Shown here: piece by piece, positions 1 to 8,492 of the stretch | Position numbering within the stretch: position 1 is the first letter of the stretch | Layout: the number at the start of each line of letters is the position of its first letter | Assembly (NCBI RefSeq): GCF_001514115.1 | Contig: NZ_KQ948454.1 | Span: 499,433 to 563,432 of the forward strand | DNA: 64,000 nucleotides | Direction: 5' to 3' | From: Streptomyces olivochromogenes | GTDB taxonomy: Bacteria; Actinomycetota; Actinomycetes; Streptomycetales; Streptomycetaceae | Notes under the pieces: generated by a model | Database searches by the model: none | Told to the model about the DNA's origin: nothing | What the model saw: only the letters and a program-made list of their open reading frames with translations | Translations under genes and position numbers: made by a program

Positions 1-248
1 CTGCGGTTCTGCTCCAGGTTGGTCTTCATGCGATCCACGCGCGCGACGACCTGGGCGGAGGCGCGGTCGCGCTCCTTGCGCAGCACGACGAAACTGATGG
101 GCGCGGAGATCACCAGCGCGAGCAGGACGATCCACATGTAGTTGGAGTCACCCAGGCCGCGCGGGGCGATACCCAGGTAGACAAGGCCCCAGACGACCAC
201 GAGGCAGCCGGCGAAGACGCCGAGGCGCATCAGTGTGTAGCGGCCCAT
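1..248 (-). CDS. DUF4229 membrane protein, C-terminus beyond the window
   Basis: The product starts MGRYTLMRLGVF and runs off the left edge after about 82 residues. Two hydrophobic segments (about residues 8-27 and 38-58) precede a basic, coiled-coil-like region with the pattern LRKERDRASAQ. This two-helix layout plus charged tail is that of the small DUF4229 membrane proteins of actinomycetes. Its function is unknown. It lies on the same strand as the menaquinone genes that follow, and DUF4229 genes are commonly found near them in streptomycetes (from memory). The ATG is the first start after a 100-bp gap, so the N-terminus seems secure. Confidence 0.8.
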   Translation of the reverse strand, partial: MGRYTLMRLGVFAGCLVVVWGLVYLGIAPRGLGDSNYMWIVLLALVISAPISFVVLRKERDRASAQVVARVDRMKTNLEQNR

Positions 249-334
249 GTCAATCCACTCTTCCGTTCCGAACCGTTTCGAACGTTCCCAAAGGGCACCG
301 TCCAGTGAAGCACGCCCGGCGATCCCGTCGCGCA

Positions 335-372
335 GGGGGGCCTCAGTCGGCCGCGCTGGGGGGCCTCAGTCG
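335..372. repeat. 15-bp direct repeat, two copies
   Basis: The sequence GGGGGGCCTCAGTCG occurs at 335-349 and again at 358-372. The second copy contains the stop codon of the GNAT gene, so the repeat duplicates the gene end. It looks like a small local duplication; I see no evidence of function. Confidence 0.7.
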
Positions 373-911
373 ACTCGCGGGAGAGGCAGCAACATCGTGA
401 TCTCGTCGCGGTCGTCGCCCGGCGCGACACGCAGTGCGTCGGGCGCCCGGCCGATCTCCTTGTAGCCGCAGGACGCGTAGAAGCGTTCCAGTCCCTGCCC
501 GCCCCGGCAGGTGAGGCGGAGCCCCTCCAGGCCGAGCGCGCGGGCCCGGTCCTCGGCCTCGCGGAGCAGGTCGGCGCCGTAGCCGCGGCCCTGGAGGGCC
601 GGGTCGACCATGACGGTGTACAGCCAGGCCCAGTGGCGCATGAGGGGGTGGTCGTTGTGGGCGAGGAACGCGGTGGCGGCGAGCCGGCCGTCGGCGGTGA
701 ATCCGGCGAGGAGCCGGGTGCGGCCCTCGGCCATCGCGGTGAGGTGGGCCTCGGCGCGGGGACGTATGTCGACGGCGGTCACCGGCGGCACGAAGCCGAC
801 CGCACCGCCCGCGTTGGTGACATCCGTCCAGAGGGTGAGCAACTGGTCGGGCAGGGGGCGGGGCGGCTTCGCGTCACGGGTGAACAGGGTGAAGGTCAGT
901 GGCACGGCCAC
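366..911 (-). CDS. GNAT family N-acetyltransferase
   Basis: A single-domain acyl-CoA N-acyltransferase of about 181 residues. The acetyl-CoA pyrophosphate loop is visible as VDPALQGRGYGADLL (V-x3-Q-x-R-G-x-G). The C-terminal FYASCGYKEIG matches the last strand of the GNAT fold. The substrate cannot be told from sequence. The reading frame stays open upstream to a TTG, but no ribosome-binding site is seen. I chose the GTG giving VAVPLTFTLF because similarity to the fold begins there; a GTG two codons later is equally possible. The gene sits between the DUF4229 gene and mqnE on the same strand but is separated from mqnE by about 175 bp. Confidence 0.85.
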   Translation of the reverse strand: MAVPLTFTLFTRDAKPPRPLPDQLLTLWTDVTNAGGAVGFVPPVTAVDIRPRAEAHLTAMAEGRTRLLAGFTADGRLAATAFLAHNDHPLMRHWAWLYTVMVDPALQGRGYGADLLREAEDRARALGLEGLRLTCRGGQGLERFYASCGYKEIGRAPDALRVAPGDDRDEITMLLPLPRVD

Positions 912-1086
912 CGAGCGTAGAACACCGAGGTCAGAGTGGACCAACTGCAGATGTCACCCGCCCACGCCGGGTTGAACTTCAGGAACACGACGGCGGAGTC
1001 GTCGGACGAAGCGACATGCCGGCCCCCTCCGCGAGGAGGGAACCGGCACAGGGGCCGTCACGGGCGTACGACCGGACCGCGGAGCG

Positions 1087-2250
1087 TCAGACGCGCATCG
1101 GCTGCGGCGACTCGCGGCGCGCCGGGTCCGGGCCGTCGTACTCGCGGATGATCTCGTAGCGGGTGTTGCGCTCGACCGGCCGGAAGCCCGCGTCGCGGAT
1201 CAGGTCGAGCAGGTCCTCGCGGGTCAGCTTGTTCGGCGTGCCGTAGTTGTCCGCGTCGTGCGTGATCTTGTACTCGACGACCGAGCCGTCCATGTCGTCG
1301 GCGCCGTGCTGGAGGGCGAGCTGCGCGGTCTGCACGCCGTGCATCACCCAGAAGACCTTGACGTGCGGCACGTTGTCGAAGAGGAGACGGGAGACCGCGA
1401 AGGTCTTCAGGGCCTCGGCGCCGGTCGCCATCTGGGTGCGCGCCTGGAGCCGGTTGCGGACCTTGCCGTCCTTCATGTCCACGAAGTCGTGCTGGTAGCG
1501 CAGCGGGATGAAGACCTGGAAGCCGCCGGTCTCGTCCTGGAGCTCACGGAGCCTGAGGACGTGGTCGACGCGGTGGCGGGGCTCCTCGATGTGCCCGTAC
1601 AGCATCGTGCACGGGGTCTTCAGACCCTTCTCGTGCGCGAGCCGGTGGATGCGCGACCAGTCCTCCCAGTGCGTGCGGTGGTCCACGATGTGCTGGCGGA
1701 CCTCCCAGTCGAAGATCTCCGCGCCGCCACCGGTGAGGGACTCGAGGCCCGCCTCGATCAGCTCGTCGAGGATCTCCGACGCCGACAGCCCCGAGATCGT
1801 CTCGAAGTGGTGGATCTCCGTCGCCGTGAAGGCCTTCAGGGAGACGTTCGGGAGGGCCTTCTTCAGCTCGCTCAGCGACCGCGGGTAGTAGCGCCACGGC
1901 AGGTTCGGGTGCAGGCCGTTGACGATGTGCAGCTCGGTGAGGTTGTCGTTCTCCATCGCCTTGGCGAGGCGGACGGCCTCCTCGATGCGCATCGTGTACG
2001 CGTCCTTCTCGCCCGGCTTGCGCTGGAACGAGCAGTACGCGCAGGACGCGGTGCACACGTTCGTCATGTTGAGGTGGCGGTTGACGTTGAAGTGGACGAC
2101 GTCGCCGTTCTTGCGCGTGCGCACCTCGTGGGCGAGCCCACCCAGCCAGGCCAGGTCGTCCGACTCGTACAGCGCGATGCCGTCCTCGCGGGTCAGCCGC
2201 TCACCGGCTCGAACCTTCTGCTCCAGCTCGCGCTTGAGCCCGACATCCAT
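1087..2250 (-). CDS. mqnE: Aminofutalosine synthase MqnE (radical SAM)
   Basis: A radical SAM enzyme of 387 residues. The cluster-binding triad is C66-x3-C70-x2-C73 in NVCTASCAYCSF. In the futalosine menaquinone pathway MqnE joins a SAM-derived adenosyl radical to 3-(1-carboxyvinyl)oxybenzoate, giving aminofutalosine. Length and N-terminal architecture fit MqnE rather than the related MqnC. The neighbouring UbiX-, UbiA- and UbiD-like genes support the pathway call. The ATG is preceded by AGGAAGAGG. The 3' end is followed by a 175-bp gap before the GNAT gene. MqnA, B, C and D are not in this window. Confidence 0.95.
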   Translation of the reverse strand: MDVGLKRELEQKVRAGERLTREDGIALYESDDLAWLGGLAHEVRTRKNGDVVHFNVNRHLNMTNVCTASCAYCSFQRKPGEKDAYTMRIEEAVRLAKAMENDNLTELHIVNGLHPNLPWRYYPRSLSELKKALPNVSLKAFTATEIHHFETISGLSASEILDELIEAGLESLTGGGAEIFDWEVRQHIVDHRTHWEDWSRIHRLAHEKGLKTPCTMLYGHIEEPRHRVDHVLRLRELQDETGGFQVFIPLRYQHDFVDMKDGKVRNRLQARTQMATGAEALKTFAVSRLLFDNVPHVKVFWVMHGVQTAQLALQHGADDMDGSVVEYKITHDADNYGTPNKLTREDLLDLIRDAGFRPVERNTRYEIIREYDGPDPARRESPQPMRV

Positions 2251-2336
2251 GCCTCTACCTCTTCCTCAGACAGCCTTCGCAAACCGTACTCCCCCACCCT
2301 CCGGGCGGGAGGGGCCCCCATCAGGCACGTCGTGCC

Positions 2337-2792
2337 CTAGTCCTCTTCGGGCAGCTCGCCGACCCGGTTCTCCCACTTCGTGGAGAGCACGATCGTCGTA
2401 CGGGTCCGGGAGACACCCTTCGTCCCCGAGAGCCGTCGGATGGTCTTCTCCAGCCCGTCGACATCGCTCGCCCGCACCTTGAGCATGAACGAGTCGTCGC
2501 CCGCGATGAACCAGCAGTCCTCGATCTCACCGAGGTCCCGCATCCGCCGGGCCACGTCCTCGTGGTCCGCGGCGTCGGAGAGCGAGATGCCGATCAGGGC
2601 GGTGACGCCGAGACCGAGCGAGGCGGAGTCGACGGTGGCGCGGTAGCCGGTGATGACCCCGGCCGCCTCCAGCCGGTTGATGCGGTCGGTGACGCTGGGT
2701 CCCGACAGACCGACGAGGCGCCCCAGCTCCGCGTAGGAGGCCCGGCCGTTCTCTCTCAGGGCCTGGATGAGCTGCCTGTCCACCGCGTCCAT
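2337..2792 (-). CDS. Lrp/AsnC family transcriptional regulator
   Basis: A 151-residue one-component regulator. An N-terminal winged helix (MDAVDRQLIQALRENGR, then YAELGRLVGLSGPSVTDRI at about residues 20-38) is followed by a C-terminal RAM ligand-binding domain (about 65-145). That domain includes the DDSFMLKVRASDVDGLE stretch typical of Lrp proteins. Such proteins bind amino acids and form dimers to octamers. It lies between mqnE and the UbiX-like gene, all on one strand. Whether it controls menaquinone genes is not shown by the sequence. Confidence 0.93.
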   Translation of the reverse strand: MDAVDRQLIQALRENGRASYAELGRLVGLSGPSVTDRINRLEAAGVITGYRATVDSASLGLGVTALIGISLSDAADHEDVARRMRDLGEIEDCWFIAGDDSFMLKVRASDVDGLEKTIRRLSGTKGVSRTRTTIVLSTKWENRVGELPEED

Positions 2793-2858
2793 GCGATCGC
2801 TAGCCTTCCGCTGAAGTGTGTGAGTCGTGGGTCGTGAGTGGTGCGATGTTGCTCAGTG

Positions 2859-2888
2859 GTGCTCGGGTCGTGCGTGCTCGGGTCGTGC
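2859..2888. repeat. 15-bp tandem repeat (2 perfect units) upstream of the Lrp gene
   Basis: The unit GTGCTCGGGTCGTGC is repeated perfectly at 2859-2873 and 2874-2888, followed by a degenerate start of a third unit. It fills part of the 130-bp gap between the UbiX-like gene and the Lrp gene, in the leader of the latter. Confidence 0.75.
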
Positions 2889-2922
2889 GTGCTTCGCTTC
2901 ACGGGTGCTCGGTCGTGGCCGC

Positions 2923-3597
2923 TCAGGTGGCTCGGGAGCCGCCGCCGAGTTCGCCCTCCCACCGGCGGTACAGCCCGTGTTCGACGCCCGCCGCGTCCAA
3001 CACCCGCCCGGCGACGAAGTCCACCAGGTCCTGGATGTGGGTGGCCCCCGCGTAGAACGCCGGCGAGGCGGGCAGCACGGTGGCGCCCGCGTCGTCCAGG
3101 GAGACCAGGTGACGCAGCGTCTGCCCGCTCAACGGGGTCTCGCGGACGGCGACGACGAGCTTGCGCCCCTCCTTGAGCGTCACACTCGCCGCGCGCTGCA
3201 GCAGATCCTTCGACAGCCCCAGGGCGACTCCGGCCACGCAGGCCGTCGAGGCCGGCACGATCAGCATGCCCTTCGAGGGGTACGACCCCGAGGACGGCCC
3301 CGCCGCCAGGTCACCGGCGCTCCAGTGCCGTACGTCCTCGATGCGCACGTCGAAGGTGCCGGGCTTGCCGTCCGCGCCGCGCGCCAGCCATTCCCGCAGG
3401 TCGTCCTGCCAGTGGGCGTCGCGGAAGGGGAGGCCGGTCTCGTCGAGCAGCGTGAGCCGGGAGGCCCGCGAGACCACCAGGTCGACGCTCTCCCCCGCCG
3501 CCAGGAGCGCCCGCAGCACGGAGGCGGCGTAGGGCGTACCGGAGGCACCCGACACCCCCACGATCCAAGGCCGGCGCTGCGTCTGTCCTGGCTTCAT
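2923..3597 (-). CDS. UbiX-family flavin prenyltransferase (menaquinone)
   Basis: A 224-residue flavoprotein of the UbiX/Pad1 family. These enzymes attach dimethylallyl phosphate to FMN to make the prenylated FMN used by UbiD decarboxylases. The N-terminal flavin loop GVSGASGTPYAASVLRALL is clear. The ATG giving MKPGQTQRRPWIVGVSGASG fits the usual family start; the frame is open 24 codons further with no support. The gene is three genes away from its likely client, the UbiD-like decarboxylase. In actinomycetes this pair is taken to act late in futalosine-type menaquinone synthesis. Confidence 0.93.
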   Translation of the reverse strand: MKPGQTQRRPWIVGVSGASGTPYAASVLRALLAAGESVDLVVSRASRLTLLDETGLPFRDAHWQDDLREWLARGADGKPGTFDVRIEDVRHWSAGDLAAGPSSGSYPSKGMLIVPASTACVAGVALGLSKDLLQRAASVTLKEGRKLVVAVRETPLSGQTLRHLVSLDDAGATVLPASPAFYAGATHIQDLVDFVAGRVLDAAGVEHGLYRRWEGELGGGSRAT

Positions 3598-3628
3598 GAT
3601 GTCGAGGGTATCCGGCGGCTGTCGGGAT

Positions 3629-4534
3629 TCAGACCGTGAGCCCGCGGACCAGCAGATCGAGCAGGGCACACACGAACAGGGCGATGCCGATGAATCCGTT
3701 GACTTGGAAGAACGCGCGGTTCAGACGGGACAGATCGTGCGGCTTCACGATGGAGTGCTCGTAGAGGAACGCGCCCGCGACGATCAGCAGGCCGAACCAG
3801 AAGAAGGCGCCCGCGTCGGTGGCGACGGCGTACCAGGCGAACAGGGCGGTGGTGACGGCGTGGCAGCCGCGCGCGCCCCAGATCGCGGCGGGGATACCGA
3901 AGCGCGCCGGTACCGACATGACCCCGATCTCGCGGTCCGTGTCGACGTCCTGGCAGGCGTAGATCAGGTCGAAGCCGCCGATCCAGATCCCGACCGCGAG
4001 CCCCAGGATGACGGCGTCCCACGACCACTCGCCGGAGATCGCCAGCCAGCCGCCGATCGGGCCCATCGCCTGGGCCAGACCCAGGATGGCCTGCGGGAAG
4101 TTCGTGAACCGCTTGCCGTACGGGTACACCACCATCGGGATCACCGCGATGGGGGCGAGGGCCAGGCACAGGGGGTTCAGGAGGGCCGCGGCGCCCAGGA
4201 AGAAGACCAGCGCGACCAGCGCGCCCGTCCACGCGTGCTTCACGCTCATCGCGCCGGTGACCAGCTCACGGTGGGCCGTGCGCGGGTTGCGGGCGTCGAT
4301 CTCGCGGTCGATGATCCGGTTCGCCGCCATCGCGAACGTGCGCAGCCCGACCATCGCGATCGTGACGAGCAGCAGCCTGCCCCAGTGGATGTTCTTGTCC
4401 CACTCGAACATCGCGGTCAGCGCGGCGATGTAGGCGAAGGGCAGCGCGAAGACGGAGTGCTCGATCATGACGAGCCGGAGGAAGGCCTTGGTGCGCCCCG
4501 GCTGCTGCGGGAGCGCGGCGGATGCGCTGGTCAC
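3629..4534 (-). CDS. mqnP: UbiA-family prenyltransferase MqnP
   Basis: A polytopic membrane prenyltransferase of about 301 residues. Two Asp-rich motifs bind Mg-diphosphate: NRIIDREIDARN (N-x3-D-x3-D) and the second-half DVDTDREIG. It is expected to prenylate 1,4-dihydroxy-6-naphthoate (or a close precursor) with the polyprenyl side chain of menaquinone. The GTG start gives VTSASAALPQQPGRTKAFLRL, the common family N-terminus, but no good ribosome-binding site precedes it. Just upstream lie three 15-bp repeats and the UbiD stop, 61 bp away, so translational coupling is unclear. Confidence 0.93.
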   Translation of the reverse strand: MTSASAALPQQPGRTKAFLRLVMIEHSVFALPFAYIAALTAMFEWDKNIHWGRLLLVTIAMVGLRTFAMAANRIIDREIDARNPRTAHRELVTGAMSVKHAWTGALVALVFFLGAAALLNPLCLALAPIAVIPMVVYPYGKRFTNFPQAILGLAQAMGPIGGWLAISGEWSWDAVILGLAVGIWIGGFDLIYACQDVDTDREIGVMSVPARFGIPAAIWGARGCHAVTTALFAWYAVATDAGAFFWFGLLIVAGAFLYEHSIVKPHDLSRLNRAFFQVNGFIGIALFVCALLDLLVRGLTV

Positions 4535-4545
4535 CGGCCGGCCGC

Positions 4546-4590
4546 CCGTCCGCTGTCGATCCGTCCGCCGTCGATCCGTCCGCTGTCGAT
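4546..4590. repeat. Three tandem 15-bp units between the UbiD-like gene and mqnP
   Basis: CCGTCCGCTGTCGAT, CCGTCCGCCGTCGAT and CCGTCCGCTGTCGAT lie head to tail, differing at one base in the middle unit. They occupy almost all of the spacer where the mqnP ribosome-binding site would be expected. Confidence 0.85.
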
Positions 4591-4595
4591 GGACC

Positions 4596-6053
4596 TCACA
4601 GGCCGTACTCCTTCCAGCGGCGGTCGACCGTCGCCGCCGTCTCCGGGTCGGAGAGAACCATTTCCGGCCATCCCCCGTCCCTGGTGTAGCCCTCCTCGGG
4701 CCACTTCCTCGTCGCGTCGATGCCCGCCTTGCCGCCCCAGAACTGCTGGTAGGAGGCGTGGTCGAGATGATCGACGGGGCCTTCGACAACGGTGAGGTCG
4801 CGGCCGTAGTCGGTGTTGCCGAGGGCCCGCCACGCGACCTCGTGCAGATCGTGGACGTCACAGTCCGAGTCCACGACCACGATGAGCTTGGTGAGGGACA
4901 TCATGTGCGCCCCCCAGACGGCGTGCATCACCTTTTGGGCGTGCTTGGGGTACTTCTTGTCGATCGCGACGATCGCGCAGTTGTGGAAACCGCCGGCCTC
5001 GGGGAGGTGGTAGTCCACGATGTCCGGCACGATGATCTTCAGCAGGGGGAGGAAGAAGCGCTCGGTCGCCCGCCCGAGGGGACCATCCTCCGTCGGGGGC
5101 CGCCCCACGACGATCGACTGGAGCAGCGGCCGCTTGCGCATGGTGACGCAGTCGATGGTCAGCGCCGGGAAGGGCTCCTGGGGCGTGTAGAACCCGGTGT
5201 GGTCGCCGAAGGGCCCCTCCGGGAGCATCTCCCCCGGCTCCAGCCACCCTTCGAGCACGACCTCCGCGTTCGCGGGCACCTGCAGCGGGACGGTCTTGCA
5301 GTCCACCATCTCGATCCGCTTGCCCTGGATGAACCCGGCGAAGAGGTACTCGTCGATGTCACCGGGCAGGGGGGCGGTGGAGGCGTATGTCACGGCGGGG
5401 GGGCACCCGAAGGCGATCGCGACCGGCAGTCGCTCTCCCCTCCTCGCCGCCACCTGGTAGTGGTTGCGGCTGTCCTTGTGGATCTGCCAGTGCATGCCGA
5501 TGGTGCGCTTGTCGTGGCGCTGGAGGCGGTAGAGCCCGAGGTTGCGGATTCCGCTCTCCGGGTCCTTGGTGTGGGTGAGCCCGAGGTTGAAGAAGGAGCC
5601 GCCGTCCTGGGGCCAGGTGAAGAGTGCGGGGAGGGCGTCCAGGTCGACGTCCTCACCGTGCAGCACGACCTCCTGCACGGGCGCGTTGTCGGACTTCACC
5701 TTCTTCGGCGGTACGTGGGTCATCGCGCCGAGCTTGCCGAAGGCCTCGCGTACGCCGACGAAGCCGTGCGGGAGTTCGGGCCTGAGCAGGCCGCCGATCT
5801 TCTCGCTGATCTCGCCGTACGACTTCAGGCCGAGGGCCTTCAGCAGCCGCCGGTCGGTGCCGAAGACATTCATGGCGAGCGGCATGGCGGAGCCGCGCAC
5901 GTTCTCGAAGAGCAGCGCCGGGCCACCCGCCTTCTGCACCCGGTCGACGATCTCCCCGACCTCCAGATACGGGTCCACCTCGGCCTTGATGCGCTTGAGG
6001 TCGCCCTCGCGCTCCAGCGCCCTCAGCAGGGATCGAAGATCGTCGTAAGCCAT
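4596..6053 (-). CDS. UbiD-family decarboxylase (menaquinone biosynthesis)
   Basis: A 485-residue member of the UbiD family of prenylated-FMN-dependent (de)carboxylases. It starts MAYDDLRSLLRALEREGDLKRI as these enzymes do and has the usual full length of about 480-490. The internal stretch EGPFGDHTGFYTP carries the conserved E/D-rich catalytic region of the family. In this operon it is expected to decarboxylate the prenylated naphthoate made by MqnP, using cofactor from the UbiX-like protein. It is the first gene of the UbiD-mqnP-UbiX group on the minus strand and faces the repeat-rich spacer that should contain the promoter. Confidence 0.94.
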   Translation of the reverse strand: MAYDDLRSLLRALEREGDLKRIKAEVDPYLEVGEIVDRVQKAGGPALLFENVRGSAMPLAMNVFGTDRRLLKALGLKSYGEISEKIGGLLRPELPHGFVGVREAFGKLGAMTHVPPKKVKSDNAPVQEVVLHGEDVDLDALPALFTWPQDGGSFFNLGLTHTKDPESGIRNLGLYRLQRHDKRTIGMHWQIHKDSRNHYQVAARRGERLPVAIAFGCPPAVTYASTAPLPGDIDEYLFAGFIQGKRIEMVDCKTVPLQVPANAEVVLEGWLEPGEMLPEGPFGDHTGFYTPQEPFPALTIDCVTMRKRPLLQSIVVGRPPTEDGPLGRATERFFLPLLKIIVPDIVDYHLPEAGGFHNCAIVAIDKKYPKHAQKVMHAVWGAHMMSLTKLIVVVDSDCDVHDLHEVAWRALGNTDYGRDLTVVEGPVDHLDHASYQQFWGGKAGIDATRKWPEEGYTRDGGWPEMVLSDPETAATVDRRWKEYGL

Positions 6054-6193
6054 GCGTCCAAGTATCGCTGAGGCCCACCCGACACCGACGTGCGCCCCAC
6101 CGCCACGGCCAGGCCCACCCCTCTCGCCCCCGCCGCCCCTACCCGTCCCATCCCCGGGGGCTGCCGCCCCCGGACCCCCGCTTCGGCCTGAAC

Positions 6194-6224
6194 GGCCTCG
6201 TCCTCAAACGCCGGACGGGCTGAA
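6194..6224. repeat. Dispersed streptomycete intergenic repeat, type A
   Basis: The core GCCTCGTCCTCAAACGCCGG continues into ACGGGCTGAA. A diverged copy occurs about 120 bp downstream at 6312-6342. From memory, this element is scattered through intergenic regions of many Streptomyces genomes. Its role is unknown. Confidence 0.7.
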
Positions 6225-6235
6225 GAGTGCGGACC

Positions 6236-6300
6236 GGGGTGGGTGGGTGGACGGGGGTGGGTGGGTGGACGGGGTGGGTGGGTGGACGGGGTGGGTGGGG
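6236..6300 (+). repeat. G-rich tandem array with G-quadruplex potential
   Basis: About four units of GGTGGGTGGGTGGACGG follow one another on the plus strand. Each unit contains four closely spaced runs of two to four G, the pattern that can fold into a G-quadruplex. It lies midway between two divergent genes, about 180 bp from the UbiD start. Confidence 0.75.
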
Positions 6301-6349
6301 CATCGGCCTCCGGCCTCGTCCTCGAACGCCGGGCGATCCGAAGCTTTTA

Positions 6350-6379
6350 GGGGCGCGGGGAACTGCGCGACCAGCCCCC
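6350..6379 (+). repeat. Dispersed repeat type B, copy 1
   Basis: The core GCGCGGGGAACTGCGCGACC is flanked by GGG and CCCC and followed by a CCCGCGGCCGACAAACC tail. Other copies are at 6423-6452, 20432-20461 (inverted), 48724-48753 (inverted) and 54099-54128. Confidence 0.8.
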
Positions 6380-6411
6380 ACCGGCCCGCGGCCGACAAAC
6401 CCCGAGGGGCA

Positions 6412-6452
6412 GCGCCCCTTCAGGGGCGCGGGGAACTGCGCGACCAGCCCCC
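6412..6452 (+). repeat. Dispersed repeat type B, copy 2, with hairpin
   Basis: The hairpin GCGCCCC-TTCA-GGGGCGC (6412-6429, perfect 7-bp stem) runs into a second copy of the type B element and a CCCACCCGCAGCCGAC tail. The same hairpin-plus-element layout recurs at the other copies, so the element probably includes the stem-loop. Confidence 0.8.
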
Positions 6453-6599
6453 GCCCACCCGCAGCCGACGAACCCACCCGGGGGCCGGGGCGGTGGGGGC
6501 GGGGAAAGTGTCATACCCCCGTTGAAGTCAGCCGCTACCCTGTGCCCGTCACCGGGGCCCGCACCGCCCCGCCACCGTCCACTGGGGGACCGTTCCGCC

Positions 6600-7007
6600 A
6601 TGCTCAGGTATCTGCCGTTCCTGCTGGTCCTGGCGCTGTGGATCTACGCGTTCATCGACTGCCTGAACACGCCGGAGGAAGAGGTCCGCGGCCTGCCCAA
6701 GGTGGTGTGGGTGATCGTCATCCTGCTCTTCGGAGAAGTCCTCGTCGGCCCGGTCGCCTGGCTCGTCGCGGGCAAGGTCGGCCGGGGCCCGACCCGAGGC
6801 GTCACGCCCTCCGAGTGGCACCGCGACCAGCGCCCGCAGTACGTCGCCCCCGACGACAACCCCGAGTTCCTGAACTCCCTCAGCGCGGAGCCCGCCCCCT
6901 CCAAGAACGTCAAGGACGAGGCACTCCTGAAGGACTGGGAGGCCGACCTGCGCCGCCGTGAGGAGGAGCTGCGCCGGCGCGAGGCCGGCGAGGAGTCCGA
7001 GAGCTGA
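6600..7007 (+). CDS. PLDc_N-domain membrane protein
   Basis: A 135-residue protein. Residues about 1-55 form the two-helix PLDc_N module (phospholipase D nuclease N-terminal), with YLPFLLVLALWIYAFIDCL and a second helix around VVWVIVILLFGEVLVGPVAW. No nuclease domain follows. The remainder is hydrophilic and ends in a short Glu/Arg coiled coil with LRRREEELRRREAGE. Such stand-alone proteins are common in streptomycetes and of unknown role. The ATG follows GGGGGACCGTTCCGCC. Confidence 0.85.
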   Translation: MLRYLPFLLVLALWIYAFIDCLNTPEEEVRGLPKVVWVIVILLFGEVLVGPVAWLVAGKVGRGPTRGVTPSEWHRDQRPQYVAPDDNPEFLNSLSAEPAPSKNVKDEALLKDWEADLRRREEELRRREAGEESES

Positions 7008-7096
7008 CGCCCGTACAAGGTGTACGCCGACGAGCCTCCCGGAACGGACAGTGCGCCTCTGTCCGGGGGTGACGGGGCCCCGGACACTTACGGTGC

Positions 7097-8488
7097 ATGA
7101 CGACCGCTCCCGCCGGCACCACCGCACCGATCACGCCCGAGTACGGCGACCGAGTCATCGCCGTCGAGACGGCGGGCTCGGAACCGATCCCCGACGCCGA
7201 ACGCCACGGCAGCCCGCTCCAGTTGCTGTGGACCTGGGCCTCCCCGAACATCGAGTTCGCGACCGTGTACATCGGCGTGATCTCGGTCCTCTTCTTCGGG
7301 CTGAACTTCTGGCAGGCGGCCGCGGCACTGCTGCTGGGCACGGCGCTGGGCGCGCTGACGCAAGGCGTCCTGTCCCTCGACGGACCCCGGTTCGGCGTCC
7401 CGCAGATGGTGATCGGCCGCCTCTCCTTCGGCTACCGGGGCAATCTGCTGCCGGCCGGGGTGAACGCCCTGGTGGCGGGCGTGGGCTGGTTCGCCGTGAA
7501 CAGCGTGAGCGCCGCGTTCGCGCTGAACACGCTGACAGGCCTGCGCCCTCTGCCCTCCCTGCTGCTGGTGGTGGCGGTCGAGATCGTGATCGGCTTCATC
7601 GGCCACAACTTCGTGCACGCCTTCGAGAAGTACGCGTTCCCGGCGCTGGCGGTGGTGTTCCTGGTGGCGGGCGTGTGGACGTTCGACCACGCGGACCTGG
7701 GCACCTCGGGCGGGGGCGGCGGCATCGGCGGCTTCCTGCTGGCGTTCAGCACGGCGTGGGGATACGCGGCGGGCTGGAACCCGTACGCCACGGACTACTC
7801 GCGCTACCTCCCCCGTACGGCGAACAGGTTCAGGACCGCCCTCTACCCGGCCGTCGGACTCTTCCTCTCCGTCGCGGTCGTCTCCCTCATCGGTGCGGCG
7901 TCGGCGACGATCGCGGCTCCCGACAGCGCGACCCCGACGGCCGCCTTCACCGGTCATCTCCCGTCCTGGCTCGGCGACCTGGTGCTGCTGTCCATCATCC
8001 TGGGCGGCATCTCGGCGAACGCGCTGAACGTCTACTCCTCCGCCATGTCCATCACCTCGCTCGGCCTGCGGCTGCCGGCCTGGCTGGGGCGCGGCGCGCT
8101 GGTGGTGCTCTCGGGCGTGGCGGGTACGGCGGCGGCTTGGGCGTCGCTGTCGGATGCCGGGCATGCGTACGAGGCGTTCCTGCTGGTCATCGCGTACTGG
8201 ATCGGACCGTGGCTGGGAGTGGTGCTGGTGGAGCGGTGGCTGCGGACCCGTACGCCGGACGACGAGCCGGCCCGGCGTCTGGGCGACCGCGCGTTCAGCA
8301 ACTGGCCGGGGATCACCGCCCTGTTGGTCGGCGTGGCGGTCTCGGTCCCGCTCTTCTCCAACCAGGAGAAGTACGTGGGCTGGGTGCCGAAGCACTGGGC
8401 GTCCTTCGGCGACATCACCTGCCTGGTGGGCTTCGCGGTGAGCGCGGCGCTGTACGCGCTGCTGCGGCGGGCGCCCCGCACGGGCTGA
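7097..8488 (+). CDS. NCS1-family purine/cytosine permease-like transporter
   Basis: A 463-residue polytopic protein with about 12 membrane helices. It matches the nucleobase:cation symporter-1 family: the N-terminal SPLQLLWTWASPNIEF is followed by GQ/LD-type loop residues and RLSFGYRGNLLPAGVNALVAGVGW. Members carry cytosine, purines, allantoin, hydantoins or thiamine; the exact substrate is not readable. A PucR regulator and a cytosine deaminase lie 6-8 kb downstream, which makes a nucleobase plausible but is only inference. The gene converges with the secreted-protein gene, leaving 4 bp between stops. Confidence 0.9.
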   Translation: MTTAPAGTTAPITPEYGDRVIAVETAGSEPIPDAERHGSPLQLLWTWASPNIEFATVYIGVISVLFFGLNFWQAAAALLLGTALGALTQGVLSLDGPRFGVPQMVIGRLSFGYRGNLLPAGVNALVAGVGWFAVNSVSAAFALNTLTGLRPLPSLLLVVAVEIVIGFIGHNFVHAFEKYAFPALAVVFLVAGVWTFDHADLGTSGGGGGIGGFLLAFSTAWGYAAGWNPYATDYSRYLPRTANRFRTALYPAVGLFLSVAVVSLIGAASATIAAPDSATPTAAFTGHLPSWLGDLVLLSIILGGISANALNVYSSAMSITSLGLRLPAWLGRGALVVLSGVAGTAAAWASLSDAGHAYEAFLLVIAYWIGPWLGVVLVERWLRTRTPDDEPARRLGDRAFSNWPGITALLVGVAVSVPLFSNQEKYVGWVPKHWASFGDITCLVGFAVSAALYALLRRAPRTG

Positions 8489-8492
8489 GCGG

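Larger units (their letters stand above)
6054..6599. other. Repeat-rich intergenic spacer without a gene
   Basis: This 546-bp stretch separates the divergent UbiD-like and PLDc_N genes. I see no credible gene in it. It holds two copies of a GCCTCGTCCTCRAACGCCGG element, a G-rich tandem array, and two copies of a dispersed element around GGGGAACTGCGCGACCAGCC. Open frames here come only from the repeats. Confidence 0.8.
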
